Source of the DNA: Antitrichia curtipendula
Lineage: Eukaryota > Streptophyta > Bryopsida > Hypnales > Leucodontaceae
DNA length: 64,000 nucleotides
Direction: 5' to 3'
Assembly (NCBI GenBank): GCA_951230915.1
Contig: OX579636.1
Coordinates: forward strand, 34,655,567 to 34,719,566
Below are positions 48,085-59,588 of the stretch, piece by piece. Position 1 is the first letter of the stretch; every line of letters starts with the position of its first letter. The position numbers and the translations under genes were made by a program. The notes under the pieces were generated by a model that saw only the letters and a program-made list of their open reading frames with translations, ran no database searches and was not told the DNA's origin.

Positions 48085-48783
48085 TCAACTAGAAACAAGG
48101 GTATTCGCATTCACCAAGCACGTGAAGTTGAACCACGCCGGCCGCTTCGGCCACCACAGCCTCTTTACTTTCACGCTTGCGTCCACTTCGACCCGTATCC
48201 TGACGCTCCCCTGTCTCATAGCCGCTCTCAACGCGTCTGCCGTGGTCCTATTCACGCACTGCTCCCTCACCACCACCCCCGTACTCACATTCCACCTTTT
48301 CCCCTGGCCCTGATAGAATCCAGCCACAGGCGGAGCTCTCCCCAACAACACACTCCCATACCACGTCGTCACCTACTGGTGCTTGAATCCCACCACTCTG
48401 CTCGGGTTATGTACTTCGAACACCATCGAGAGGTTCCCATTCACGAACCACGGTCCCCCGGCGGACACCTTTAAGCTTGTGTTATTGGTGACGTTGAAAT
48501 CGTGCATGAGGAAAGATTCTAAGTTGGTTTCTGGAGGACGGGAGCCTATGAAGTGGAGGAAGAGGAGAAGCACGAGGAGAGTGATGGTGGTGGAGTAGGA
48601 GGTGAGGAAGCGACAGAAAGGGGAGGGGAGGGAGAGGTAGCATGAGGGCCAGGGCTCTAGGCCGAGGATGACAGTGTAATGGTCTTCGTGGAAGCCTAAG
48701 CCGGTGCATTTGTGGTGGGGAGTGAGAGATTGTGTTGGAGCAGGTGGTGCTGAGGCTAGTAGGTGCACTTGGCGACGGCCCAT
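48085..48783 (-). pseudogene. NDR1/HIN1-like (LEA-2) protein with one amber codon
   Basis: The frame runs 232 codons from an ATG at 48783 to a stop at 48085. It is interrupted only by TAG at 48373-48375 (codons ...HQ-TAG-VTTWY). Content fits NHL/LEA-2 membrane proteins: a cytosolic N-terminus, one transmembrane segment (TITLLVLLLFLHFIG), then an extracellular LEA-2 domain. That domain has the typical VHNPSRVVGF and GFYQG-type motifs and several N-glycosylation sites (NVT, NTS, NLS, NRT, NFT). The amber codon falls in the middle of the LEA-2 domain, where relatives are continuous. It may be a fresh nonsense mutation, a sequencing error or a null allele. I see no readthrough context I would trust. 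NHL proteins are linked to defence and stress signalling in seed plants; the role here is unknown. Confidence 0.8.
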
Positions 48784-51700
48784 TGTGATGAGGTGTGATT
48801 AATCGCTTGGTTTCTAGTCAAATGGATGCATTCCGAGAGTATATCACGAGCTGGATAGCAAATTTGTTACCACTTGCATTGCCATTGCTCTTGGTGATGG
48901 AAGATTCATACTGTTGCATCCTCTGCTCTCTCTCTGCACCGAGTTCAAAACGCAATTTGTACTTATGTCACCGAAAGTTGCATACAAATGTGGTCAGGAG
49001 CAGTGCAAGAAGTGCTTTGAGGATTCTAGATTGCCTTCTTTCCTACCACCTGCACTCCCGTTGCCCTTACTAATTGAAGATTCATAATGTTGTATCCGCT
49101 AATTTTGTATCCTCTAGAATCGCATTCTCTGCTCTCTATATCTAGTTCAAAACCCTCTGAATTTCTCACTTTCATACTCTGGTATGTCTCCAGAAGCTGC
49201 TGCATACGGATGTCGTCACACTCTTCTGTCACGAGAAGTAGCATACAAATGTGTCGCACTTTCCTACGCCACAGGAAGTTAGACGCATACAAATGAGATT
49301 AGACGGAGTTCAACAAGTCCAAAAAGGATTCTAGATTGCCCTCAATCTTCACTCTTGTGTTGAAGTGCCTGCCAACATTGCGATTGCTATCATCGTCATT
49401 GCTAACATTGCCGCACTCATTGCATCCCGCTAATATCGCTTCTAGTAGTGCTGCATCCCTACCCAGTTCAAAATTCTCTCTGTTTTCTCAATTTCATACT
49501 CAGGTATGTCTCCAGAAGCTGCTGCATACGAATGTCACATTCTCTTCTGTCCCCAGAAGTTGCAAACAAATGCGTCGCACTCTCTTATGTCACCGAAAGC
49601 TGGATGCAAATGTGGTCAGAAGCAGGGCAACGAGGGCAATAAGGATGGCCTTCTGAATGGCCTTTTTCACTCTCCTAGGGTAGTGCCTGCTAACACTGCC
49701 TTGCTATCATTGTCATTACTAACATTGCCACACCCTTTTTTCCATTCCAACTGAAAGGTCCTACCAAGAAGCGTCTAGAAATCTTGAAGCCAACGCAAAC
49801 CGCGAGCCTAATCGAATGGATTGAACTTCTGGTTCAACCGCTGGTTTCGGAATAGTGGACCAGAGCATGCTCTCAGAATTCATGACAGTGGGGTTGGTAC
49901 GGTAATTGGCGGAAGAGAAGACATAGACAGGACATATGGCAGCAAGCGCCCGCAACTCCTTCTGAGTTGGTTAAGTTAAGATTCAATGTCATACACTTGT
50001 GCAGTTGTTGGAAGGATCACATGCACCGAAAGAGACAGATCGAGGGCTTTGCGTTTGTTGATTTCTAGAGAATTGGCGACGCCCAACTTTGCCTGAGAGT
50101 GAGGGTGGGCAGAAGATGATCATGGATGCCTGGATCTGACTCAGATTCGGGTTACTGTACACACCTTTTCTTACTCCAGTGCCATGTAGTGTATTCACTA
50201 CCACAGGAAGCGGTCCTTTAACCCTAGAACGCCGGCAGAGCCATTTTATGGCTTCTGGATGACAATGCAGGGGTTTGAACAGGAATTGGAAGGTTTTTTT
50301 CATCCATGCTTTTCTTGTTGACCTTTCATGGTGGATTATGAAGAGTATCCAATTGAATTTGTAGTCTTTTCAGTGTTTGTCTTCATGTAAATGAGAAGTT
50401 AGTAAAAAAACGGATCAAGAAATATGCTATTCTAGCTTATTTTGGGAAGTTGTTGTTCCTTGCTCTAAAGCTGAAATTTCTCCACAAAAATGATATTTTT
50501 TGATTTAAAGTCCGACTAACAAAATGAAGTTCATCTACTCTAGTTTCTACTCCAATTTGAATTTTGAAAAAATTCCTAATATTGAATATTTTATTGCAAT
50601 TTGAACTTTTAGTGTATTTTCAATTTCTATTCTTTTCTAATTATAGAATGACATAGAAATTGAGTTTACACCATGATGTTTGTCACTATAATATACACAC
50701 ATGGTAAAATTTTCCAATTTTTTGAAATAATTTTCTATTTGATATGATTTTTCTTCAATTTCTCTTCAAAATTCTCAAAAAAGTCAATTTTTCACAAAAA
50801 AATCTAAATTTTTTATGAAGTAAAGAAGACATGTAATTCCATTTCTGAAAAATAAATATAAATTTTTTCATACATATCTAGTTGTAAAATGGCAGCAAAT
50901 TGAGTGATGGGCAGTGAGGCTTGAAATCATTGGTCATGGGTCCATCATCTAGGGGTTAAATTCGTTTTTAAGAAAAAAACAGCATACTGGAATAGCAAGA
51001 CTGTTTAGTAATGATGTCTGAAAAAGTTGTGCCTTGGATACGGTGTATTGGACGGAGCTAAAAGTGTACGTCATGTCTTTTAAGTAGTTAATTATTGGGC
51101 ATGCTTGTTTATAAATTATTTGAAAAAGAGGCGCCTTTCAGTTTCCACCTTCTCGCTTGTTGTGGCAAGTGTCCATTGCTGGTTTCCTGACAGTAGGATT
51201 GATACCTATTTCTGGATGCTGTGCGCACCAATTGGAGTACAACAAATCTCGTGGAGAACATTAAATTGCATTATAAAAAAGCGGAGAAATCAACGGTACA
51301 TGGACATTGAGCTGTCGTGCATCTGCTGCATTGGATTTAGAAATTAATCTATTTTTATAAATTGGCGGAAATATTGTGGAGCTCCACAGGAAATCTCAAA
51401 AATGCCATGATAGGAAATTGAAAACACGCACTTTATTATTAGAAAATAGAAAATTACTTATCCATGTGCGTCGAAACTGACGCACAGAACTATATGTTTA
51501 TAGAAAAAAATTCTTCCGTGACAGCTATGATCACCGGAAGATACAGTATTGTAGCTATGAGGCATTGCATCCAATTACAGCGCTTACTGTACAATTGTAG
51601 AAGCTATAGAATCACTTTCGTCCAAAATTATTGAAAAAATTGCTGAGGCCACTAATCAGAAGTGAGCGACATAGTGAGCAGTCTAACTTGGAAATACCAG

Positions 51701-51909
51701 CCTCGCCGCATGCACGTACAACACGCAATTCTGATCTATTCGAGATAACTCTATACATGTAGAATAAAACTAGTACAACTAGTGATATTCAGAGGACATC
51801 TTCACCGTCTCACATGTAGCTACCTTCGACGTTTCGATAGTGCAGCGAAGACTCATACTCATTGATGATGCTTTCATATGTGCAATAGACTTTCAAGCCA
51901 GAGAATAAT
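48784..51909. other. Intergenic DNA with degenerate tandem repeats
   Basis: From about 48838 to 49650 a unit of roughly 300 bp is present about three times in diverged form. Each copy carries a phrase like TATGTCTCCAGAAGCTGCTG or its variant, a GTTCAAAA box and an ATTCTAGATTGCC box. Minus-strand frames at 49761-49955 and 49989-50303 look somewhat protein-like, but I cannot place them. From 50.3 kb the sequence becomes AT-rich with a repeat-end-like CTAGGGGTTAAA at about 50950. No further gene seen. Confidence 0.5.
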
Positions 51910-54900
51910 TCATCCCTCTGCATTTTCCACCGTCTTGTGCTTGACTTGATCCTTCCATCCGTTTGGAAAAGGACATGCTTCACAAACTCCTATGGAAGTG
52001 ACAGAACCCACCTTCACACTGCACCAACCAGTCGGGATCACTTTCCGATATAGTTTAGCACCTGCTAATCCCATGAGAATGCCTTTTCCAATGTCATGTT
52101 GTTTCCCTTCAATGACTTTCGCCATGCAAACTTCATCACCACATTCCATCTACTTTCACACAAACATATTCTTGTCAACTACTTCAAAAATTCTAGAATG
52201 AGAACCATTACATAATGTGCCAGCTCATGCCAGCTCTATCCATGGAATTTGCAACATCGCATTCGTCACTTCCTGTACACAATGTCATGCTTGTAAAGTA
52301 GTGACGATGCTATCTCAATCGGCAGAGTTGTCGTCGGTCCCTCCGTTCAATGCTATGGAACGAAAGCAACTCTCATTAGAACTGTGCATGCACGTTTAAT
52401 CAAGTCTGCTAAACAGAGAACGCATTCTAATTAAACTGGGAGTCTGCATTTACGAAATACCACCTCCACTGGGATGCCCGTTTGAACTTATTGCGCCACC
52501 TTTCCTAGTCCTGCATTGTTGTCTGCTTCAAACGATTTCTGCTTGCTAGTTTTGTGCAGCACATTTCCTTCCTGAAGATTCTCATTTTTCTTCCCCTTAC
52601 TAGATACATTGGAAAAGGAATCGTTGACGTTGCTTCCAGAAATGTCCTTCCCTTTCTCTTTGCTAGATGTCACCCTAGCAAGCACTTCTGGAGACATGCA
52701 ATGACATGATCACTCCACTTCGCATGGATCTGTCTAAAAAACAAAGACGTTCGTGATGGGTACAATACTTCAATGTCGGAGGCATACCTTGGCAAAGATC
52801 ACCGACGATACCTTTGTCAGTTGTGACATTCAGTGGCACTTCGGTGAAAAGCAACGAGTAATTCTGCTTTTCCTGCGTACTGAACATGTTCACAGACATC
52901 ATCATTCTCTTTAAATTCTCCATTTAGGAAGGATGTCCTTCACACTTTCCATTTTCCGTGCGTGAGTTCCCCTCAATTCCATTCATTATATACGAAGTAG
53001 TGGTACACTGAAATTAACGTCATGAAATGCCGTATTCAGTGGACGACGATTGATTCTCATGCAATTTGCTTTCTCTATAAACGGACTTCAATGAATGGGA
53101 GCTCCCTGAATAATTCCTAATGCTTTCATGTATTTGGAGGTCCAGTCACAACTTTAGTAACGTCATCGGAAAATGAGACGACCTCATGCCCTCACCTTCA
53201 TCGAACTCTCTAGCCAGTGCAATTGATTTCTGAGGGCCATCAACTGTGCTTCTATGTCCTCTTCATCCGATGCAGCTACTCTTGTTGTCAACGCATTCAC
53301 ATTCTCTGTCATGTTCATATTGGCAGCTGGAATCACCTGAAAGTATGAAGTAGGATGTTAATATTCCCTACCTAGTTGCCGTTCTTATCTGAGCCAACTG
53401 ATGTGGGAAAAAGAAATTTCATTTTCACTAGCATATGCAACCTACATAGACTTTCCCAAAATCAATAGCGTACACAAATGTGCTTTGCATTTAGTACGTT
53501 GAATTTAGTTGCATTCAATGAGCAACACAATTAACGGACATGCACTTACAAACACATGATTCCAACAAAAAAATATCCACTTTACAATTGTTGACATTAA
53601 CAACAGACTATCGAATTGATGGATTGGTATCGCTGTTTGCTGCGTGTGCAACTTACCTCAATTTCCGTGCTAACAGCTGTTGTATCCTTCAAAACTTCCG
53701 GAACGTAGCTGTTGCCTCTACCCAAACTCTGCCTTGACGTACCTGCCCCTTTGTTCTTCACTAATTTTTTTGTTAACTCCACTATCTTCAACCAATGGGT
53801 TTTACTGACGTCCTCTGGTTTCTCCCCTTCATGTAGTTTTTGACTCTTGTATTTCAGTTGCATTTTGCGGTTGCACATGAACTTGGTAGAGGACTTCTCA
53901 AACATCGCCCTGGCCTTGTGAGCAAAGCCCTCAAACTCCCACTCTTTCTCAAGAGCATGCCAGATGCTATCCACAACGTGCTTCGAGTGATGATTAATGT
54001 TGTCCATGCTCGGGTCCAATCTACCACACTGTCCATGTACGGCCTTCTTCCATAGATGTTTGTTAATGCCTTTTGGTTTGTTGGTTCCATCAATGAAGTA
54101 TGACATACGGCAACTTCTTCAACGACCTCCAATTATGGGTTAAATCTTTCATCCTTTTCGCGCACCACCTACTCAATCGCCGTACCCGTAGTGCCCGCTG
54201 GGCAGGAGTCGCATTCGGAGGCATAGGAAAGTCCACTTCAGAATCCGAATCTTCTCCAGTGGAAGTTATCGTCATGTCTGCCTTCTTCCTCCGCTTAGCT
54301 TCACCTTTTTGATATTCCAGTTCATTCCAAGTGCTGCCGTCACGTACCTGTTCATTGTTTGTTTCGAATATTGTAGTTATTGCATCGCTTCCGATTCGAA
54401 TGGCAGGAGCTGTCGATCCCTCGAATGACGCCGTGCACTGCTGCAATGCACGCAAAACCATCTCCTGCACGTGCTTCTCGAGCATTGACTCCAGGATATT
54501 CTTCCCGTCCTCCATTTCTTTACACTATAACAAAACATGGTAAAAAAAAACCGCATTCAAAATTGAGTGCAGTTCTTTTTGCCACGTTTTTGTGTAGGCG
54601 CGTGTAGTGGATAGTCAACTTCTTTTGCACTTTTTCACTGCAATTTTTGAAATTTGAAAGCGTGTAATATACCGTTGAAAAGGTATTTTTAAAACCTTTC
54701 CAATGGTATATGACACATTCCCAAATTCTAAAAGTTGCAGTGCAAAATTGCAAAAGAAGCTGATTGCGCGCGTAGTGGGTCTGCACAAAAACGTGGCGAA
54801 AAGAACCACACTCGATTTTGAGTGCGGTTTTTTTTACCATGTTTTGTTATAGTGTTAGCACCTGGATTCTTCGCTTCTAGACAGTTTGAGGCCCTTCCAA

Positions 54901-55189
54901 CGTCCGCTTCTTCAGTTTCCGCTACCTCTTTTTTGTCTTCACCGCCTCCATTGTCCGCTTTGATATAGCGTGAGGCTCTTCCGACGTCCGCTTCTTCAGT
55001 TTTCAATGCCTCTCTATTCTTGTCAACGCTTGCATTCGCCACTTCAAAACAAGCTAAGGCCCATCTAATGTCCGCTTCTTCACTTACCACTGCCTCTCTT
55101 TGTCCTAGAATATTATATTGACAAGAAAAGAAGGGATGAGATGACGCATTTGAGTAGTATTCATCTTCGGAATTACTTCCGGACTCCAT
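51910..55189 (-). CDS. Ptta/En-Spm-like plant transposase-family gene, with a possible frameshift
   Basis: Exons in transcription order: 55189-54862, 54517-53657, 53336-53196, 52917-52788, 52687-52500, 52149-51910. The phases agree, although the acceptor before 52917 is weak. Exon 1 encodes three 28-residue repeats beginning EEAD(V/I)xxA (codons 37, 65, 93). Exon 2 has a basic linker (AKRRKKADM), an acidic run, and a Trp/basic region (THNWRSLKKL ... WHALEKEWEFEGF ... NRKMQLKYKSQKL) that resembles the Ptta/En-Spm family. The last exon (AKVIEGKQHDIGKG ... WCSVKVGSV) also fits that family's C-terminal part. Exon 3 reads as a short coiled coil. The family call is an inference from pattern. Near 54107 the frame shifts by one; either this is a real frameshift or a 52-nt intron removes it. 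The first intron is almost wholly a CACTA-type MITE. Confidence 0.55.
54523..54854. mobile_element. CACTA-type foldback MITE forming an intron
   Basis: 332 bp. Both ends begin CACTATAACAAAACATGG, and the inverted match continues, with interruptions, over most of the element, so it can fold on itself. It is flanked by TTA on both sides (54520-54522 and 54855-54857), the 3-bp duplication expected of CACTA elements. It lies inside the first intron of the Ptta-like gene (54518-54861) and accounts for 332 of its 344 bp. Confidence 0.9.
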
Positions 55190-55582
55190 GAAATTCTTCA
55201 AACAATTCCACTGTAACTGACTGCATGCATGTAAGGAACGTCAATTGCAGTTTGTATACACTTCAATGACAGAACTATATTGCAGTCCTCCATGATTACA
55301 ATTGATTCAATACTTATTTAAACGACAAAGCTCAAGTGATAAAATGGATGGATTCACTTACATACGTTGATATGAACTTGAACAGCAACTCAGTCGGACT
55401 TCCAAAGATCTATTGCTTCCACTCAAGGGATTTGATACTGTCGAAAATGCTCCAAGTTCTCCTTCGAAGTCGTTGTTGCCGTGCATCCGCTAAAGATAAG
55501 TCAGGTCTCCGCCCCGCTCTACTATATTGGCGACTGACAAACAACTCCAATCGCCACTGATCAATTTTTTTTACATTTGATG

Positions 55583-56890
55583 CACTATAAGAAAACAGTT
55601 TTTTTTTTTATGTTGTAGAAAACATGAGACGGCGTCTTGTTTGACGCGGAAGTAATCGGTGCAGATGTCTCCTAAAATCCGTTTGAATTGACGGGCAAAA
55701 AACGTGCAAAAATCACAAAAAACGCGTCGTTTTCAAGCTTGTTTTTTCCTGATGTCGCACATGACAAGGTGAACAAAGGTCTGCAGAGGTCAACATGTGG
55801 AGGCCATATAAGTGCCATGTCTACTCAACTGCTGCCATGTCATTTTTTTCCATCCATGCCGTTGCTGATGTGGTCTTTGATGTGGAGGCGGGAAATTGTG
55901 ACGTGGTCATTGACGTGGAGGCGGGAAACTGTGACGTGGTCACTGACGTGGAGGCCACATCAGCTCATTTTTGTGTCATTTGAATAATTTAATGGTGTTT
56001 TTTGAGATGTCAAATTAGACATTTTTTGCAACGTCAAATTACACGATTTTTCAAACATCAATTGCTACATACCCTACCTACAAGGCAATATCAATAAAAA
56101 TTTAATATAAATTAAAAAAATGAAATGAACAAAAAAAAATTCTGAATTCAACAAAAATTGAAGAAAACTTACCATCAACCATTAAGGGAATTTTTAATGG
56201 TCAAATGAAGGAATTACTTCATTAAAAGTTAATAAAAATGAAGGATAAGGACATTGTATTTATATCCATACTTTGCCCATGGAAAGACAAACAATATGGG
56301 ATAAGTAGATATGGTTATTTCACTTGTTTACATGTTGATGTTGTTTTTGACGTGTATATGTTCTTTTAAACATAGAGATGTTGTTTCAGACATCTCAACG
56401 TTTTTGTGGACATTTCACTTTGAATACAATTTTTTTTTGATATATCCCATATCAATTGTCTCTCTTCCACCTCCCCACCTGTATAAAGACTTTATGTTTT
56501 CATCCATGGAACACATCCATTTTTCTTTTTTTTGGAAAGCATGCCACGTCATTGCCTTTTTCCTAATTTTTTTATATAAGGTCAATATTTTTCCATTGAC
56601 CTTAGTAATTTTTAGTAATTTATCCATAGTGAAAGTGGACTTCATGCTGACGTGGTAGTCTATGTTTTTTGAGATGTCACAACAAAACATAAGCTTGTTT
56701 TTTTAAACATTGTAAAAAACATCTCTGTCTACGGTGACATCTACTTGTTTTCCAACTTAGTCGCACATGTTTTTTGCAACATCAAATCAAATTCACTCTT
56801 TTGCACCTGTGCACTACTTAACGCGTGACATCTCAACAAACATGGCACGTTTTGGTCCAACGACAGCAAAAACGGGGTTTTCTTATAGTG
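55583..56890. mobile_element. CACTA-type non-autonomous element
   Basis: 1,308 bp with ends CACTATAAGAAAAC and GTTTTCTTATAGTG. The triplet ATG is duplicated on both sides (55580-55582 and 56891-56893). Subterminal DNA carries repeated motifs: GACGTGGAGGCGGGAAA-type 30-bp units in tandem (about 55880-55955), and several GAGATGTC and TTTTGCAACRTC copies. Such subterminal repeats are typical binding sites for CACTA transposases. No transposase frame. It lies about 390 bp upstream of the Ptta-like gene start. Confidence 0.9.
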
Positions 56891-56893
56891 ATG

Positions 56894-59588
56894 AACTTAT
56901 ACTTTTGATAAACCACACTCATTGAACAAGTGCAACCGTCAATCCCATTAAGGATTGTAGGGCTCCAAAATGTTGAAAAAACATTAGAAGTGCCAATATT
57001 GTAATAACTATTTAATTCAACTAAATGTTCATAATACAGACATCTGCTTCTAGAATTAGTAGTTTCATCCTGCATACTTGTAAAACATGTTCTAAATCAC
57101 GTTATTCCATATGCATACTTAATTGCTACAGCCGTCCTCCACTTACGACGATGGTGGCCCACAAGAATATCTTCAGTATGTTGAGTACAGAAGCAACATC
57201 GTCTACTCTATGCCTAAATCGATTTTGGATAAAAAAAAGTCAGTGTCATATCAAGAAGACTACAATTTTGATTTCAGCTGTCCCATGCATTTCTACTCTC
57301 ACCCTACTGCGGGAAAAGTTTTTTCTAATGCAAATTCCAATGTCATACAACTGGAAAGTGCAAATTCCTGAATCTCTGACAAACTCTGTCTCTTCCTAAT
57401 TCTCTCTGACTTCTCCAACTACAAAACCTACCTCATGTAGCTAGATGTTTAAAAAGAAAAATACTGAGCTCTCTTCTTGATAGTGCTTGTCTGCATTACA
57501 ATTTTGGAAAAGAGGTTGGCAGTATGCTTAAAAAAATTCAGATCTTGTGGTATGGTACAACGTATACGAAACAAATAGTAAGTTAATTGACATACAGAAT
57601 GATTGACAATACTAATTTATTAGCACTTACTTTTGGCCATTTAGAATTCCCGATTCTAGTGCTTGTGAAATAGTAATTAACTGTATTAACAAAAAAAAAA
57701 ATTCCTTTGAAAATGGGTCATTGAAGTTGGGTAGAGGACTTCTCAAATTCGTGGACAAACTAGAAAGCATATTTTAGTGGAAAGTGAAACAAGTGCTGAC
57801 TTATCACTCATTGCAGAGAATGGAAAGATTTCTGGACATTTTAATATAATGAAAAGAACGGTGAAAAATGTAAAATGGTTTCTTTCAAAGAAAACGGGAT
57901 TGTCCAATTCAGTAGAAATGGACCCACTTCACATTGAAGCCGGAATGCAACTTACAGCTTTAGAGTCTCGACTCCGAATGTCCTGTAAGTGGTCCACATG
58001 AAAGGTATTTTTCATCCACTCTTTCCACATAAATGTGAAGCACCAAAAAAAATGTGATAGAGCATGCAAAAAAGCCACAGAATTAACCCTTCAGCGGGAG
58101 TGGTCAATGCAAAGCAAAGAAACGTGACAACAAGTAAGAGATGTTGCGAGAGCTCTGATGTGAGTAGGGAGGACATCAGAGAAGAGGTAATCGTACAATC
58201 TAGTGGTCAAAGGTCTGCAGAACATATGGAGACCAAGATCGGCCGACATACCTTCTTGGCTTCGGAGATTATGAGCTTTGACCACGCGGAAGACGCCATT
58301 GACTATGCTGGACAGAGAGACAAGAGTTCAGTTCTTCCACATTTTGACGGGCAAATGCCTTGGCGGACCATACTGTCTCTCTACCGTTGACTATGCCGGG
58401 CAAAGAGACAAAAAATTTGAGTTGTCCACAAACTAGAAATTGTCTTAAGTTTTTTGTCGTTGATCAAAATGGAATGATTCAAAGCCGCATTCCATTTATA
58501 TGTAAATTTTGAAAACCTGTCTCAAAGTTTATTTTTATTTTATTTTTATTTCAATTTATTTTTAATTCCAAGTTGCCCGCCAAACATTTAACCCCTGAAG
58601 TCCTATTGACCCCTGGACGACACTGCTATGTGAGCAGTGAGCAAAGAGCGAAGAGCGGAGAGCGCAAATTTAGAGAGTGCAGAGCAGCCAGAAAGTAAAA
58701 AAGTTCTTTTTTATTATTATTTATAGATTTTATTATTGACAAATTTGAATATTTTAAAGAATATTCAAGATTCTCTAAGAAATAGTAAATTTTTATGACC
58801 TATTACCGTGGAATTAAGGGGTAAAAAAATCAGTGGGCATCTAAATTTTGAAACTTTTGATTTAGTTTAAGACCCAAGAAATACAAAATAATTAATTTTT
58901 GTGACCTATCACCGTGGAATTTGAGGGCCCAAAAAACAATGAAGGTCTAAATTCGCAAACTTGTGATTTAATTAGAGACTTGGGTAACACAAAATTGAAC
59001 TTATGCGAAGGATGAAGTCAAGAAAGAATAAAAGAGATTGACATTTTGAGATTGGTACGTTTGAAGATTGAGAAAGGAGGAGGATGCGGTTGATTTGAAT
59101 GCAGACATTTTGTGGAAGACAAATGAGGTGGACAATGAAGACAACTTGGTTGACCTAGAAGAAGAGGTCAAGGTTTTAGGGGAATCTTCAAGGACTTTGT
59201 TGTTTCATGAGAGGATGAGAAGATTATCGTCACATCGACTACCATGGAAGGAATGGATGAAGGACCAAACAATTAGCAACATTCGTTTACTTTGATCGGA
59301 TCCAATTCCAACAAGGTCAGATGATGAGTGGAAGCCACGAGCATTTAAGAGGTTGGCACAACGGAAATCAATTTGGGAGAAATAAATAAAAGGTTTAGGG
59401 ATTAGCATATAGAGTGAGACAGTGTGAAAAACACATGGCAACAATTATTGTAATGCAATGATTTGAGGTGAATAAAAATCATAGAACATGACAATTTATT
59501 TTCCAAGGGAGTAGATAGCAAGTACATGTGAGATCAACAAATGACCAAATCCATAAGAAGACAAAGTAATCTCAAGTTGGCAATGAAT
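56894..59588. other. Intergenic, repeat-derived DNA
   Basis: Around 57440-57900 the order of short blocks (a GTGCTTGTCTGCATTAC stretch, ATTCAGATC, ATAGTAAG) resembles the middle of the TTAACCCYTAAAG repeats, and an end-like TTTAACCCCTGAAG occurs near 58588. This is probably another decayed copy, rearranged. A short run of GAGC-type units lies at 58625-58680. The open frame 59068-59295 (75 codons, rich in Glu and Asp) is unassigned. Confidence 0.45.

Noticed and set aside
48361..48390. Programmed readthrough of the amber codon in the NHL-like gene
   Set aside because: The bases after TAG (GTGACG) do not match the known plant readthrough context of the CARYYA type; a nonsense mutation is simpler.
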